Origin: Clostridiales bacterium UBA2432
GTDB taxonomy: Bacteria > Bacillota > Clostridia > Lachnospirales > Vallitaleaceae
DNA length: 64,000 nt
NCBI GenBank assembly: GCA_002342805.1
Contig: DDQW01000017.1
Coordinates: 18,349 to 82,348, forward strand
Direction: 5' to 3'
The position numbers and the translations under genes were made by a program. Positions 1-9,739 of the stretch are shown here, one piece after another; within the stretch, counting starts at the first letter, position 1; each line of letters starts with the position of its first letter. The notes beneath the pieces are model-generated. The model did not search any database. It saw only the letters and a program-made list of their open reading frames with translations, and was not told the origin of the DNA.

Positions 1-1
1 A

Positions 2-1060
2 ATAACGCCAACAATCTTAGCAAGTTCATTACTCGTATTTATGAACGCTTTGGCAGATTTTGGAACACCTATGCTCATAGGAGAAGGTTACACAGTTATG
101 CCGGTATTAATTTATGGTGAATTTATAAGTGAGTTAGGTGGGCAGGCAAACTTTGCTGCAGCATTAGCGGTAATATTGGTGGCTGTAACGGCGCTGTTAT
201 TTGCAGGTCAAAAATATATTATAAGTAAAAAATCATTTACTATGAATTCATTACGTCCGATCCAATCTAAAAAAGCAAAAGGTGTTACAAATATTTTGAT
301 TCATGTATTTTTATATTTTGTAGTTTTTCTTTCCATTATTCCGCAACTGACCGTAATATACACATCGTTTAAAGCAACCAAAGGGGCAATGTTTACAGAC
401 GGATTTTCATTAGATAGTTATCGAACGGTCTTTAGTCGATTGGCATCTCCAATTATTAATACCTATAAATTTGGGATTATAGCAATTGTAATTATTATCT
501 TTCTTGCAATGTTTATTGCCTACATTACCATTCGAAAGCGTAGTTTCATAACATCGATTATTGACTCAATGACTATGTTTCCATATATTATTCCAGGTTC
601 TGTTTTAGGAATTACATTGTTGTTAGCATTTAATAAAAAACCGATGTTATTAAGTGGGACAGCAACGATTATTATTATTGCATTTGTTGTAAGGCGACTG
701 CCGTTTACATTACGTTCAAGTTCAGCTATACTATATCAGATAAGTCCCAGTATGGAAGAGGCATCGATAAGCTTAGGTGATTCGCCAATGAAGAGTTTCT
801 TTAAGATTACAGCGATTATGATGTTGCCAGGCGTTGTGTCAGGAGCAATTTTAAGTTGGATTACCATTATCAATGAATTAAGTGCATCCGTTATATTATA
901 TACGGGACATACGCGAACAATGTCAGTAGCAATTTATACAGAAGTTATTCGAGCAAGTTATGGGACAGCAGCAGCCATTGCAACAATTTTAACGCTTACA
1001 ACAATTGTATCGTTATTAATATTTTTTAAACTAACAGGAAAGAAAGAAATAAGTATTTAA
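2..1060 (+). CDS. ABC transporter permease, FbpB/AfuB-like, 5' end outside window
   Basis: The reading frame is open from base 2, so the Met at 41 is internal and the gene starts before the window. What remains is the C-terminal half of a fused double permease. An FGTP motif of the kind seen in Fe(III)/FbpB-type permeases stands near the start, then one membrane segment, a charged linker, and a second set of about six membrane segments. The EAA cytoplasmic loop that contacts the ATPase is visible as EEASISLGDS around residues 245-255. Together with its ATPase and binding protein, which must lie upstream, it would import a small ion or organophosphate. The family transports ferric iron, phosphonates, spermidine-like compounds and others, so the substrate is open. 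A sensor kinase gene begins 27 bases later in the same operon. Confidence 0.85.
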   Translation: MTPTILASSLLVFMNALADFGTPMLIGEGYTVMPVLIYGEFISELGGQANFAAALAVILVAVTALLFAGQKYIISKKSFTMNSLRPIQSKKAKGVTNILIHVFLYFVVFLSIIPQLTVIYTSFKATKGAMFTDGFSLDSYRTVFSRLASPIINTYKFGIIAIVIIIFLAMFIAYITIRKRSFITSIIDSMTMFPYIIPGSVLGITLLLAFNKKPMLLSGTATIIIIAFVVRRLPFTLRSSSAILYQISPSMEEASISLGDSPMKSFFKITAIMMLPGVVSGAILSWITIINELSASVILYTGHTRTMSVAIYTEVIRASYGTAAAIATILTLTTIVSLLIFFKLTGKKEISI

Positions 1061-1087
1061 ATTCTTTTGAACAAGAGGGATAACGGC

Positions 1088-2794
1088 ATGGATAAAAACA
1101 AACACAGTTATTTCAAAGATGAAATTCAGCATGTTTTGATTTTGAATGCAGTTATCCCTGTCATTTTGTTGGTAATGATGGGATTGTTGTCATTTGTATA
1201 CATATATAAAGTTGCACTTATTGACCAAAATCGGTCGGATTTTGAAAAAATTTCTTATGAAATAGAAGAAACTATTGAAAAGTATAGAGGATTATTGAAT
1301 AGATTAGAAAAAGAAGCGACAATTCAAAATCAACAGATATCTGTAACTTCACGAACAGAAATATTTGAGGATGTATATGCAGTCAATAATGATGTTCAGA
1401 GTAAAGCCAATTTTTATTATTTTGATACAGAAATAAATGCATTAATAAGCTCAACGGCTCAAATCCCATATTATATTGACGGAATAACATATAAGAATTG
1501 GGGTGTTTTTAGATTTTTAAATGAACATCCAAATGACATGGTTATAAAGCTGGAGAATGATAGTGACATTGATATAATGCAAATGTTACTCGGAAAAACA
1601 GTTATTAAAAATGGAGAAATTATTGGTTATTTATTATTAGTTATTGATAGTCGACAGTTTCATGATTTGATGCATGAGTCAGAGTCTCAGGTTGTTGTTA
1701 CGGATTCTTTTGATTATGCCTATATGAGTTCAAATGAACAGTTTATTAGTCGAACAAAAAAATTTGTACATCCTGATAGATCCGGCATACTAAAAACACA
1801 TAATTCTCAAAGATATTATCTGACCTCTAATTCAATATATAAGGGGCAGATTAAGATTTATACAATTACACCATTACAAAATCAAATCGATATATTTTTA
1901 GGCTACGGTATACTCTTGTTGTTAATATTTATTCTAATGGTATTAGCTATTCGTATTAACTCAAGGCGTATAGCAGAGCAAAAAACGCATAAATTGTATA
2001 AACTGTTATCCATATTAAAAAAAGCTGAAAATGGTGATTGGGAGGATTATCCAAAATCACAAAATGATGAAGATGAGTTTGATGCCATTGGTCAGGTATA
2101 CCAAAATATGATGGATAGTTTAAAGTTACAAGTGGAAAAAAATAATGAAATGAATCAATTAATTATTGACGCACAGAGAAAACATTTAGAAGCACAATTT
2201 AATCCGCATTTTTTAATGAATACTCTTGAAAACATAAGATTTATGTGTCGTATTGATCCTGAATCTGCAAGTAAAATGAGCTTTTATTTGTCAACACTTT
2301 TGCGATATAGTATTGATTCTTCAAATAATGAAAATAGCTTGAAAGAAGATTTATATTATATCAATAATTATTTATCAATTTTAAAACTTCGATTTAATCA
2401 GCGCTTTAATTATTCTATTGATATGGAGCCAGGTTTGGAAGAACAAATAATACCCAAACTTGTTTTGCAGCCACTTATCGAAAATGCTGTAAAATATGGG
2501 TTTGAAGGAAAAAATGATTTGAATGTGGCTATTCATATATATCATTATAATAATTTGTTAATTATAGAATGTGGTGATGACGGTTGTGGCATTAATATAG
2601 AGAGATTACAAGAGATTCAAAAAATATTAGAAGGTAAAACAAATGGCAGTAAGCACAAAGGACTTTATAACATTCATCGTCGGATCCGTATTCAATATGG
2701 AGATGGATATGGGATTGAAGTGGATAGTAAAATATCACAGGGAACAAAAATAGCAATTTATTTACCATGGAAGAATGTTCAAAAGGAGTCGTAA
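1088..2794 (+). CDS. YesM/LytS-type sensor histidine kinase
   Basis: Membrane sensor kinase of the His_kinase (PF06580) class that phosphorylates the regulator encoded next. I take ATG 1088 as start because AGAGGG lies 8 bases before it; an in-frame TTG at 1067 has no such site. Layout: membrane segment near residues 15-37, an extracytoplasmic sensor of about 220 residues, second membrane segment near 268-290, linker, then the H-box QFNPHFLMNTLEN around 372. The ATPase domain has an N-box (LQPLIENAVKYGF), a G1 box (GDDGCGI) and a G2-like KGLYNIHRRI, so it looks catalytically complete. It lies between the permease gene and an AraC-type response regulator, as expected for a kinase reporting on the transported substrate. 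The sensor domain was not recognised. Confidence 0.92.
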   Translation: MDKNKHSYFKDEIQHVLILNAVIPVILLVMMGLLSFVYIYKVALIDQNRSDFEKISYEIEETIEKYRGLLNRLEKEATIQNQQISVTSRTEIFEDVYAVNNDVQSKANFYYFDTEINALISSTAQIPYYIDGITYKNWGVFRFLNEHPNDMVIKLENDSDIDIMQMLLGKTVIKNGEIIGYLLLVIDSRQFHDLMHESESQVVVTDSFDYAYMSSNEQFISRTKKFVHPDRSGILKTHNSQRYYLTSNSIYKGQIKIYTITPLQNQIDIFLGYGILLLLIFILMVLAIRINSRRIAEQKTHKLYKLLSILKKAENGDWEDYPKSQNDEDEFDAIGQVYQNMMDSLKLQVEKNNEMNQLIIDAQRKHLEAQFNPHFLMNTLENIRFMCRIDPESASKMSFYLSTLLRYSIDSSNNENSLKEDLYYINNYLSILKLRFNQRFNYSIDMEPGLEEQIIPKLVLQPLIENAVKYGFEGKNDLNVAIHIYHYNNLLIIECGDDGCGINIERLQEIQKILEGKTNGSKHKGLYNIHRRIRIQYGDGYGIEVDSKISQGTKIAIYLPWKNVQKES

Positions 2795-2795
2795 A

Positions 2796-3602
2796 ATGTT
2801 AACAATTATTATAGTAGAAGATGAACAATTTATTAGAAAGGGATTATTATATTCAATTAATTGGGAAGAACTCAATTGTGTCATTGTAGCAGAAGCTGAA
2901 GATGGGCGAGAAGGCTTGGATAAAATAATTGAGTATAAACCGGATGTGGTTATTACGGATATAAAAATGCCAAATATGGATGGTTTAACCATGGTTGATT
3001 TGGCTAGTGAAAGGCATAAGTTTCAAACCTTAATATTAACCAGTTATATGGATTTTGAATATGCACAGCAAGCAATAAAATTTAAAGTTGCAGACTATCT
3101 AATTAAGCCGATTGATGAAGAAAAAATCAAAGAGGCAATTCAAAAAATTGACAAAGAGGTTGAAAGGGAAAAAGAAATTCGGATTCTAATGCAAAATAAA
3201 GAATTGCTAGATTTAAGTGCTGAATTTATTGAAAATGAAACAACGTATTGTGTGGAAATATGTATTCAAAAAATAAAGGAAAACTATAATAATAAAATTA
3301 GCATAGAAATGATTGCTGATGAGCTAAGTCTAAGTTCAAGCTATTTAAGCAGAAAATTTAAGGAAGAAACGAAGCATACCTTTCATGATTATCTGAGTGC
3401 ATATCGTATACGTCAAGCAATCCAATTATTAAGCACAGGAATATATCGCGTTGGAGAGATTTCTGACATGACGGGCTTTTCGGATTATAAACATTTCTCC
3501 AATGTTTTTAAACGTTATACAGATTTATCACCAACTTTTTTTTATAAAAAAATAATGAATAAGGAGCTTGGAAATGAAAACAAAGAACGTTCAGACGGTT
3601 AG
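2796..3602 (+). CDS. Response regulator, receiver plus AraC-type DNA-binding domain (YesN-like)
   Basis: Partner of the preceding kinase; its stop codon and this ATG are 1 base apart, and AAAGGAG sits 7 bases before ATG 2796. The receiver domain covers about residues 1-120, with acidic pocket VEDE, phospho-acceptor Asp in TDIKMPNMDG (about residue 54) and conserved Lys in IKPID. After a short linker a two-helix-turn-helix AraC domain fills the C-terminus (SIEMIADELSLSSSYLSRKF, then the GFSDYKHFSNVFKRY signature). At 268 residues it is a short version of the family, lacking the large middle domain of the YesN-like regulator at 58345. Probable targets are the upstream transporter genes. Confidence 0.92.
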   Translation: MLTIIIVEDEQFIRKGLLYSINWEELNCVIVAEAEDGREGLDKIIEYKPDVVITDIKMPNMDGLTMVDLASERHKFQTLILTSYMDFEYAQQAIKFKVADYLIKPIDEEKIKEAIQKIDKEVEREKEIRILMQNKELLDLSAEFIENETTYCVEICIQKIKENYNNKISIEMIADELSLSSSYLSRKFKEETKHTFHDYLSAYRIRQAIQLLSTGIYRVGEISDMTGFSDYKHFSNVFKRYTDLSPTFFYKKIMNKELGNENKERSDG

Positions 3603-5232
3603 TCATAGCTTAAATAATGTTTATGCAAAAAGCATATTGGTTTTAACCATGTTATTAATTATCCTGCTAGTTATTTTATTGAGTTCAACATTTGTTAATA
3701 TAAATATTTTTAACACATATGGCAAAGGACAAGGCGAAATAGGCCAATTACAACTAGCTTATAATGATTTGCATGGAGAATTAAGATATCTAGTTTATGA
3801 AGCCACAAAAGAGACGCAGAAAGAAACAATTGATAACATAAATAGTAAAAGTACATTATTAAATAAAAAATTAAATACTACAAATAGTGGGGAATCTATT
3901 GATTTATTAGTGACTAAATATATAGCACTAAAAGAGGATATTATTAACTATGCATTAAAGGACGGAATTTTCAATGCCCAAAAAATATATACAAATGAAT
4001 TAACAGAAACACAACAAGCATTAGAAATGGAACTTAATTTGATGTTTCAACAAATGAGTGGAACAGGGGAAAAACGTGTCAACCAGGTACTTTGGATAAG
4101 TTTGATTTTATCCCTTGGCTTATTAATTTTTGGAGGATTAAAAATTCATAAAGAAGACAAAAAAATGAAATCGCATATTCATAGTATATGTACTCCCTTA
4201 GAAAAAATAACAGAAGATTCTAAAGAAATTGCAAAAGGAAATTTGCATGTTATAATTGAAAAGAACGGTGAATTTGAAGTTGCAGAGCTAGAGGAAAGTT
4301 TAAACCAAACCATTGATACTTTGAAAAACTATGTTGAGGATATATCGATTGTATTGGAAGAAATGGTTAATAAAAACTTTGTGTTTGATAGTAGTTTGAA
4401 GTACAAGGGTGATTTTGTACCCATTCAAACCTCATTATCAAAAATACAAGAGTTTTTAAATGATTTATTTAAAAAGTTGGCTACAATGACGCAAGAAATT
4501 GAAAGTGGAGCCGAACAGGTGGCGCAAGGTGCACAAAGTCTTTCAGAAGGAGCGCAAGACCAAGAAAAAAACATTGATCAAATTAATACGAAAATTCAAA
4601 TTGTGAGTAATAAAGCAAAAAACAGTGAAGAACTCACAAATAATGCCAATGAATTAGCAAATAAAACTCGAGATATGTCGCTTGAAGGTGAAAACAAAAT
4701 GTCACATTTGGTGGATGCGATAGATATTATTAAAGAAAAAAGTCATGCAATTTCTAAGATATTAAAACACATAAATATAATTGCGGAACAAACCAATCTA
4801 TTATCCATTAACGCACAAATAGAGGCGGCTAGAGCAGGAGCTTATGGACAAGGATTTGCGGTTGTAGCCAATGAAGTGGCAGCATTAGCTGAACGGTCCA
4901 AAAAGGCAGCTCAAGAAACAGAGTTACTCATTAATTCAACGTATGAGGCTGTTGAAACCGGGCAAAAGGAGGCAGAAGAAACATCTGCATTGTTAAAAGG
5001 AACAGCTGAAGACATAGCACAAGTTGCAATACTGTTGAATGAAATATATACATTATCACAAGAACAAAAGTATGAGATCGAAAAGATTACATATGAAACT
5101 GAGCAAATGTCAAATATAATAAAAGACAATTCAAATAATGCTGAAAGTAGCGCAGCCTTTAGTCAGCAAATGTTAGCGCAAATAGAAGTCTTAAATACAT
5201 TAATTAAAGGTATAAAATACAAACAAACATAA
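3574..5232 (+). CDS. Methyl-accepting chemotaxis protein
   Basis: Chemoreceptor signalling to CheA/CheW. ATG 3574 is chosen (AAGGAG 7 bases upstream); the start overlaps the end of the response-regulator gene by 29 bases, so the two are translationally linked. Layout: membrane segment near residues 20-45, a short extracytoplasmic region of about 120 residues predicted to be a four-helix bundle, second membrane segment near 170-190, HAMP linker, and a cytoplasmic signalling domain with the hairpin tip EQTNLLSINAQIEAARAG near residues 405-422. Placement in a transporter/kinase operon suggests that it senses the same substrate or its loaded binding protein; this is inferred from context only. 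Confidence 0.92.
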   Translation: MKTKNVQTVSHSLNNVYAKSILVLTMLLIILLVILLSSTFVNINIFNTYGKGQGEIGQLQLAYNDLHGELRYLVYEATKETQKETIDNINSKSTLLNKKLNTTNSGESIDLLVTKYIALKEDIINYALKDGIFNAQKIYTNELTETQQALEMELNLMFQQMSGTGEKRVNQVLWISLILSLGLLIFGGLKIHKEDKKMKSHIHSICTPLEKITEDSKEIAKGNLHVIIEKNGEFEVAELEESLNQTIDTLKNYVEDISIVLEEMVNKNFVFDSSLKYKGDFVPIQTSLSKIQEFLNDLFKKLATMTQEIESGAEQVAQGAQSLSEGAQDQEKNIDQINTKIQIVSNKAKNSEELTNNANELANKTRDMSLEGENKMSHLVDAIDIIKEKSHAISKILKHINIIAEQTNLLSINAQIEAARAGAYGQGFAVVANEVAALAERSKKAAQETELLINSTYEAVETGQKEAEETSALLKGTAEDIAQVAILLNEIYTLSQEQKYEIEKITYETEQMSNIIKDNSNNAESSAAFSQQMLAQIEVLNTLIKGIKYKQT

Positions 5233-5274
5233 GTACATAGTAAAGATAAGCAATAAAATAACAGGAGAAGAAAA

Positions 5275-6078
5275 ATGACTAAAATTGTAGTAACAGATTT
5301 AGACGGAACACTATTAAATGAAAAAAGTGAAATATCTCAAGAAAACTATGAGGCAATAAAAAAATTAAAGGAAAAAGGAATAATATTTGGTATAGCTAGT
5401 GGAAGAGCGGTTGGTGTAATAAATCAAATCATTAAAGACCATCAGATTATGGAAATGGTTGATTTTTTAATTGGATTTAATGGAGCTGAAATATATGATT
5501 TTAGAGAAAAAGTTGCAATTACAATTCCTCAATTACAAAAAGATATGATTAAAAATATTATCGATATTTTTTCTGAGTTGGATGTTGTGTGTGCAGTACA
5601 TGAAGGCGCAGAGCTTTATGCAAATAAATGGAATCCAAGTATACAAGTTGAGGCGAATTTAAATAAATATAAATTAATCATAAAAGAAAATTTAAAAGAA
5701 TTTATTCAAAAGGATTATCCCAAACTAATGATTACAGGTGAGCAAGAATATTTAACGATGATTGAAAATAATATTATTTCAAGCATTAAGGGAGAATACA
5801 ATGCCTTCCGTTCGCATCAAAATTTTTATGAATTTGTAGCAAAAAATGTATCTAAGGGAAGCGCTATAGAAAAATATTGCCAAATCCATGGATTTCAAGC
5901 TGAAGAAGTCATGGCATTTGGCGATAATTTAAACGATTATGAGATGATACAATATGCGGGGGTAGGTGTTGCAATGGATAATGCAGTTGAACCATTAAAA
6001 AGCATTGCGCAAATCATTGCTCGGCATCATGCTGATCATGGGTTTGCGCAAGTTATAGAGGATAGATTTATGGTTTAG
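5275..6078 (+). CDS. HAD-superfamily phosphatase, Cof type
   Basis: Cytoplasmic HAD hydrolase of the Cof/YidA (class IIB) type, 267 residues, the normal length. Motif I is TDLDGTLLN (nucleophile Asp7, acid/base Asp9), motif II is the GIASGR region near residue 45, the Lys of motif III lies in SKGSAI, and motif IV is FGDNLNDYEMI. These enzymes remove phosphate from sugar phosphates, nucleotides or flavin phosphates; the substrate cannot be read from sequence. It ends the operon, 42 bases after the chemoreceptor, with AGGAGAAG before the ATG. A phosphatase next to an FbpB-like importer would suit an organophosphate substrate, but this is speculative. Confidence 0.9.
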   Translation: MTKIVVTDLDGTLLNEKSEISQENYEAIKKLKEKGIIFGIASGRAVGVINQIIKDHQIMEMVDFLIGFNGAEIYDFREKVAITIPQLQKDMIKNIIDIFSELDVVCAVHEGAELYANKWNPSIQVEANLNKYKLIIKENLKEFIQKDYPKLMITGEQEYLTMIENNIISSIKGEYNAFRSHQNFYEFVAKNVSKGSAIEKYCQIHGFQAEEVMAFGDNLNDYEMIQYAGVGVAMDNAVEPLKSIAQIIARHHADHGFAQVIEDRFMV

Positions 6079-6096
6079 GTACTTAAAGCAAACCGA

Positions 6097-7605
6097 TTAA
6101 TCATTATAATATAAACTATCCGATGAAAACTCAGGATCACAAGTGAATTCAAGTTCAAGTTTTCGATAGGTACTTTCGTTATTTGTACTGAGTATACTTG
6201 TGGAATGGGCTTGACACCCTTTTAATTTACCTAAATTATCAAGAGCGACTTGGGCAATGGGATTAAAGGCAGCGCTGATGCTTAAAGCCAGTAATACTTC
6301 TTCACTATTAAGAATTGGAAAATGGTTGCCAAGATTCTCTTTTTTTAGTCGAATAATCGGGTCTAAAATAGCTGGTGCAAGAAGATGAACATCATCATCG
6401 ATTTTTGCATAATGCTTAACGGCATTGAGGATTGCAGCAGCGGAGGCATCCATGATATCACTAGTTCGTCCTGTTATAATATGACCCGCACAAATTTCGA
6501 TAGAGACAACGTGATGGGACGTCTGCTCTGGATGTGAAAGTTCAAGTTCTTTTACATAGTTCCAAGCGGGTTCAACAACAGAACGATCTGTGATTTTAAT
6601 CTTCATCTCATCCATAATGAGCTTAATGCGATCAATGGTTTCATGATCGGTTAAGCCTTTTTTATATTCACAGCTGGTTTTAAAGTAACGACGGATGATT
6701 TCCTGACGCGAAGCTTCGCGCACAATATCATCATCAATAATTCCGCTAGCAATACAGTTTACCCCCATATCTGTGGGAGACTGATAGTGGGAGTCTTCAC
6801 CGGTAATTTTTTCGATAATACGCTTTAGAACAGGAAATGTTTCCATGTCACGGTTATAATTGACAGCAACTTGGTCATAGGCATCAATATGAAAAGAGTC
6901 AAGCATATTTACATCTTTTAAATCTGCAGTGGCAGCTTCGTAGGCAATATTAACCGGATGTTTAAGTGGAAGGTTCCATACAGGAAAAGTCTCGAACTTT
7001 GAGTATCCGATATGGTTTCCACGTTTATTTTCGTGATAAAGTTGACTTAAGCACGTTGCAAGCTTTCCGCTTCCGGGTCCTGGACCGGTGACAGCAATAA
7101 TTGGTTTTGTTGTTTCAATATATGGATTCTTGCCATAGCCTTCGTCGCTAACAATGGTATCGATATCGGTTGGATATCCCTTTGTTGATTGGTGTTTGTA
7201 GACTTTGATACCCTTTTGAGCCAACTTGTTTATAAACACGTTAGCGGCAGGTTGATTATCATATCGTGTGATGACAACACTATTGACGAGAAGATTTTGT
7301 GCTCGCAAGTCATCAATAAGCTTGTAGACATCCATGTCGTAAGAAATACCAAAATCGCTACGAATTTTATTGCGCTCAAGGTCTCCTGCATAGAGACAAA
7401 TGATAATCTCAAGCTTATCCCGTAATTTTTTTAATAAATCAAGCTTTGCATTTTCATCATAGCCCGGCAATACGCGCTTTGCATGCATATCAAATAATAA
7501 TTTTCCCCCAAATTCAAGGTAGAGCTTGTCATAATCATCAACACGTTTGAGTATATATTTTGATTGTTCTTCTAAATATTTTTTTGAATCAAAACCTTTT
7601 TTCAT
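6097..7605 (-). CDS. DUF1846 domain protein
   Basis: Full-length member (502 residues) of the DUF1846 family (PF08903), recognised from its N-terminus (KKGFDSKKYLEEQSKYI, then LYLEFGGKLLFDMHAKRVLP) and the glycine-rich GPGPGSGKLATC stretch near residue 178, which resembles a nucleotide-binding loop. The family is widespread in Firmicutes and has solved structures, but I know of no established biochemical role. GGAGG lies 6 bases before the ATG. It is the last gene of the minus-strand run, separated from the cytidylate-kinase-like gene by 67 bases that hold an inverted repeat, so it may have its own promoter. It converges on the HAD gene with only 18 bases between the stops. Confidence 0.93.
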   Translation of the reverse strand: MKKGFDSKKYLEEQSKYILKRVDDYDKLYLEFGGKLLFDMHAKRVLPGYDENAKLDLLKKLRDKLEIIICLYAGDLERNKIRSDFGISYDMDVYKLIDDLRAQNLLVNSVVITRYDNQPAANVFINKLAQKGIKVYKHQSTKGYPTDIDTIVSDEGYGKNPYIETTKPIIAVTGPGPGSGKLATCLSQLYHENKRGNHIGYSKFETFPVWNLPLKHPVNIAYEAATADLKDVNMLDSFHIDAYDQVAVNYNRDMETFPVLKRIIEKITGEDSHYQSPTDMGVNCIASGIIDDDIVREASRQEIIRRYFKTSCEYKKGLTDHETIDRIKLIMDEMKIKITDRSVVEPAWNYVKELELSHPEQTSHHVVSIEICAGHIITGRTSDIMDASAAAILNAVKHYAKIDDDVHLLAPAILDPIIRLKKENLGNHFPILNSEEVLLALSISAAFNPIAQVALDNLGKLKGCQAHSTSILSTNNESTYRKLELEFTCDPEFSSDSLYYND

Positions 7606-7619
7606 ATTGTCCTCCAGAG

Positions 7620-7646
7620 TTTAGTATTACTACACTCTATACTAAA
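7620..7646 (-). repeat. Inverted repeat upstream of the DUF1846 gene
   Basis: Two perfect 8-base arms, TTTAGTAT and ATACTAAA, are separated by 11 bases. On the minus strand this element lies just before the GGAGG site of the DUF1846 gene, where an operator or 5'-leader hairpin would be expected. No protein can be assigned. Confidence 0.4.
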
Positions 7647-7672
7647 TCAGGAGAGGAGATAAGTAAAGCAGT

Positions 7673-8254
7673 TTATTCGATTAAATTTGATATGATTTTT
7701 GCCGTTTTAGAAACACCAAAACGACTGCTATCAATCATAAGGTCATAACCGTCGTATAAGGTAGTGGTATTTTTGCAATACTGTAAACGATAATTTTCAC
7801 GTGCTTGATCCACGTCACGAAGCATTTTTCTTGCGACGCCGGGTTTCATTTTTAAGATATTAATACAGTTTTTCAAGCGTTCTTTGTAGGGGGCATAAAT
7901 GAAGATATGAAAAGAATTTGGGTGATCTTCTAAAACATAATTTGAGCAACGACCGACAATGATACACGATTCTCTTTCGGCTAAGTCTTGAATAATATTT
8001 GTTTGAACGTTAAAGATTTCCTCTTGTATATTTGCTGCACCCATTCCGAGAGGATATTTACGTTTAAAAAAACGTGAGGAATTTGTTTCTTCTTGTTTGC
8101 TGATGGTGGATATGGGTTGACCCATTCTTTTGGCTGTAGCTTCAACAATGTCGCGATCATAAAAGGAAATATTGAGATTGCGTGAAACTTCTTCTGCAAT
8201 AGAACGGCCTAAACTAGCGAATTGCCGTGAAAGGGTAATAACGTATTTTTCCAT
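7673..8254 (-). CDS. Cytidylate-kinase-like protein
   Basis: Member of the cytidylate-kinase-like family (PF13189), 193 residues, normal for the group. The N-terminus ITLSRQFASLGRSIAEEV occupies the P-loop position, but has ASLG where the family usually shows a GSGG or GSLG form, so nucleotide binding may be altered. FYDRDIVEATAKRMG and the C-terminal VGRCSNYVL region fit the fold. These proteins are distinct from true CMP kinase (Cmk), and their substrates are mostly unknown. The ATG overlaps the stop of the upstream amino-acid permease gene by 1 base, which places it in the transporter operon. Confidence 0.85.
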   Translation of the reverse strand: MEKYVITLSRQFASLGRSIAEEVSRNLNISFYDRDIVEATAKRMGQPISTISKQEETNSSRFFKRKYPLGMGAANIQEEIFNVQTNIIQDLAERESCIIVGRCSNYVLEDHPNSFHIFIYAPYKERLKNCINILKMKPGVARKMLRDVDQARENYRLQYCKNTTTLYDGYDLMIDSSRFGVSKTAKIISNLIE

Positions 8255-9003
8255 TAAAAAAACCTCCTAGGATGCTTTTGCATATAACGAACACTCGAAG
8301 AAAGGGTAAAGTTAATAATAAAGTAAATCAAGGCAGCAAATCCAAAGAGAACAAAAACATCAGAAACATTAACCGTTCCTGTACCATTATAATTATTTGC
8401 AGAACTGAGTAATGTTTTTACCCGAGACATCAATTCAATAACGGCAACATTGGCTAAATAGGATGAATCCTTTATTGTTGTAATCACTTGACTCAAAAGA
8501 GTTGGAATTATTTTTCGATACGCCTGTGGTAAAACAATATATATCATGACCTGTATGGTCGAAAAACCCTGTGAGTATCCAGCTTCAAATTGCCCTTGTG
8601 CAACAGAATTTAAACCACCACGAACAATTTCTGCGATAACCGATGAAGTAAATAGTATTAAGGCAGCAGATGCCTTAACGAGTAGCTTGACTTCAACTGA
8701 AGATAGCCCAAACATCGCGTCGGAAAGGGCCTTTGGCACAGGGAAAAAAACCAAACAAATAAAAATCCATAGTAATAAGGGTGTATTTCGAAAGATTTCA
8801 ATATATGATGTGGCAAGCCACTTAAAAACCCGTGTCTTTGCCGAGGTACAATAATTCCTTGCTAGAGCAAGCAAAGAACCAATGAGTATTCCGAGAATAA
8901 CGGCAACGACGGATAAAACAATGGTAAAGGCGATACCTTTTAGAAGATACATAATTATTGCCGGGTTTTTCAAAATAGATAAACTTCCTTCGAGTGTGCT
9001 CAT
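8254..9003 (-). CDS. Polar amino-acid ABC transporter permease (second subunit)
   Basis: HisMQ/GlnP-type inner-membrane permease, 249 residues with about five to six membrane segments. The family signature is clear: FRNTPLLLWIFI early, and the EAA loop VAQGQFEAGYSQGFSTIQVM near residue 145. With the other permease encoded immediately before it (ATG overlapping that stop by 1 base) it would form the heterodimeric channel of an amino-acid importer. The subfamily that moves glutamate, glutamine or aspartate is the closest general match, but the substrate is not proven. Confidence 0.93.
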   Translation of the reverse strand: MSTLEGSLSILKNPAIIMYLLKGIAFTIVLSVVAVILGILIGSLLALARNYCTSAKTRVFKWLATSYIEIFRNTPLLLWIFICLVFFPVPKALSDAMFGLSSVEVKLLVKASAALILFTSSVIAEIVRGGLNSVAQGQFEAGYSQGFSTIQVMIYIVLPQAYRKIIPTLLSQVITTIKDSSYLANVAVIELMSRVKTLLSSANNYNGTGTVNVSDVFVLFGFAALIYFIINFTLSSSVRYMQKHPRRFF

Positions 9004-9725
9004 TATCCGTTCACCGTCCCTTCTGCGGGTAAATCCATTGTTTTTTGATCACGCATTTTCAATGAATTTTCCCAAACACTTGCAATAGAAGACAAGGGAT
9101 AACAAATAATAAAAAACAAGATTCCGGTTAAAAAGTATGCTGGTGCATAGGCGCCCCCTGTTGAAGCGCCGGTAACAAAGCTATAGGTTAATGAGATTAA
9201 ATCAGAACCGCCTATAATATAAAGACATGACGTGTTCTTGATTAGATTTACAATCTGATTTACCATGGGAGGAAGAATAATCTTAATGCTTTGGGGAAGA
9301 ATGATGTAATACATTTTTCCGATGTAATCAAATCCTTGAGAATGAGCTGCTTCGAATTGACCCGTTGGAATGGATTCAATACCTGCACGAACGACTTCGG
9401 CCATATAAGCGCCATGATAGAAACCTAAGGTGATGATTCCTGTTGGTATGATACCAATACTATTTCCGGAAAAGGCCAAGGCATAATATAAAAAACTTAA
9501 TTGCAAGATTAGGGGCGTGTTTTGGATTATTTCCACATAGATGCGCCCTAAAATCATCAGACCTTTTTTTTCACTTGTGGCCATAAGACCGAAGAGGATT
9601 CCGAGAATCAATGATAATATTAAAGCGAAAAAAGCTAAGGTGATGGTGTTTAGAAATCCAATTACAAAGGTTTCTTTAAAAACCCATACTTTTTCCCATG
9701 CATCTATTGAAAATAAACCTGACAT
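9003..9725 (-). CDS. Polar amino-acid ABC transporter permease (first subunit)
   Basis: HisMQ-type permease of 240 residues, partner of the next gene. QNTPLILQLSFLYYAL and the EAA loop IPTGQFEAAHSQGFDYIGKM (about residues 140-160) are diagnostic. It lies 14 bases after the binding-protein gene and overlaps the following permease start by 1 base, so all subunits are translated from one message. Confidence 0.93.
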   Translation of the reverse strand: MSGLFSIDAWEKVWVFKETFVIGFLNTITLAFFALILSLILGILFGLMATSEKKGLMILGRIYVEIIQNTPLILQLSFLYYALAFSGNSIGIIPTGIITLGFYHGAYMAEVVRAGIESIPTGQFEAAHSQGFDYIGKMYYIILPQSIKIILPPMVNQIVNLIKNTSCLYIIGGSDLISLTYSFVTGASTGGAYAPAYFLTGILFFIICYPLSSIASVWENSLKMRDQKTMDLPAEGTVNG

Positions 9726-9739
9726 AATTACGCCTCCAA

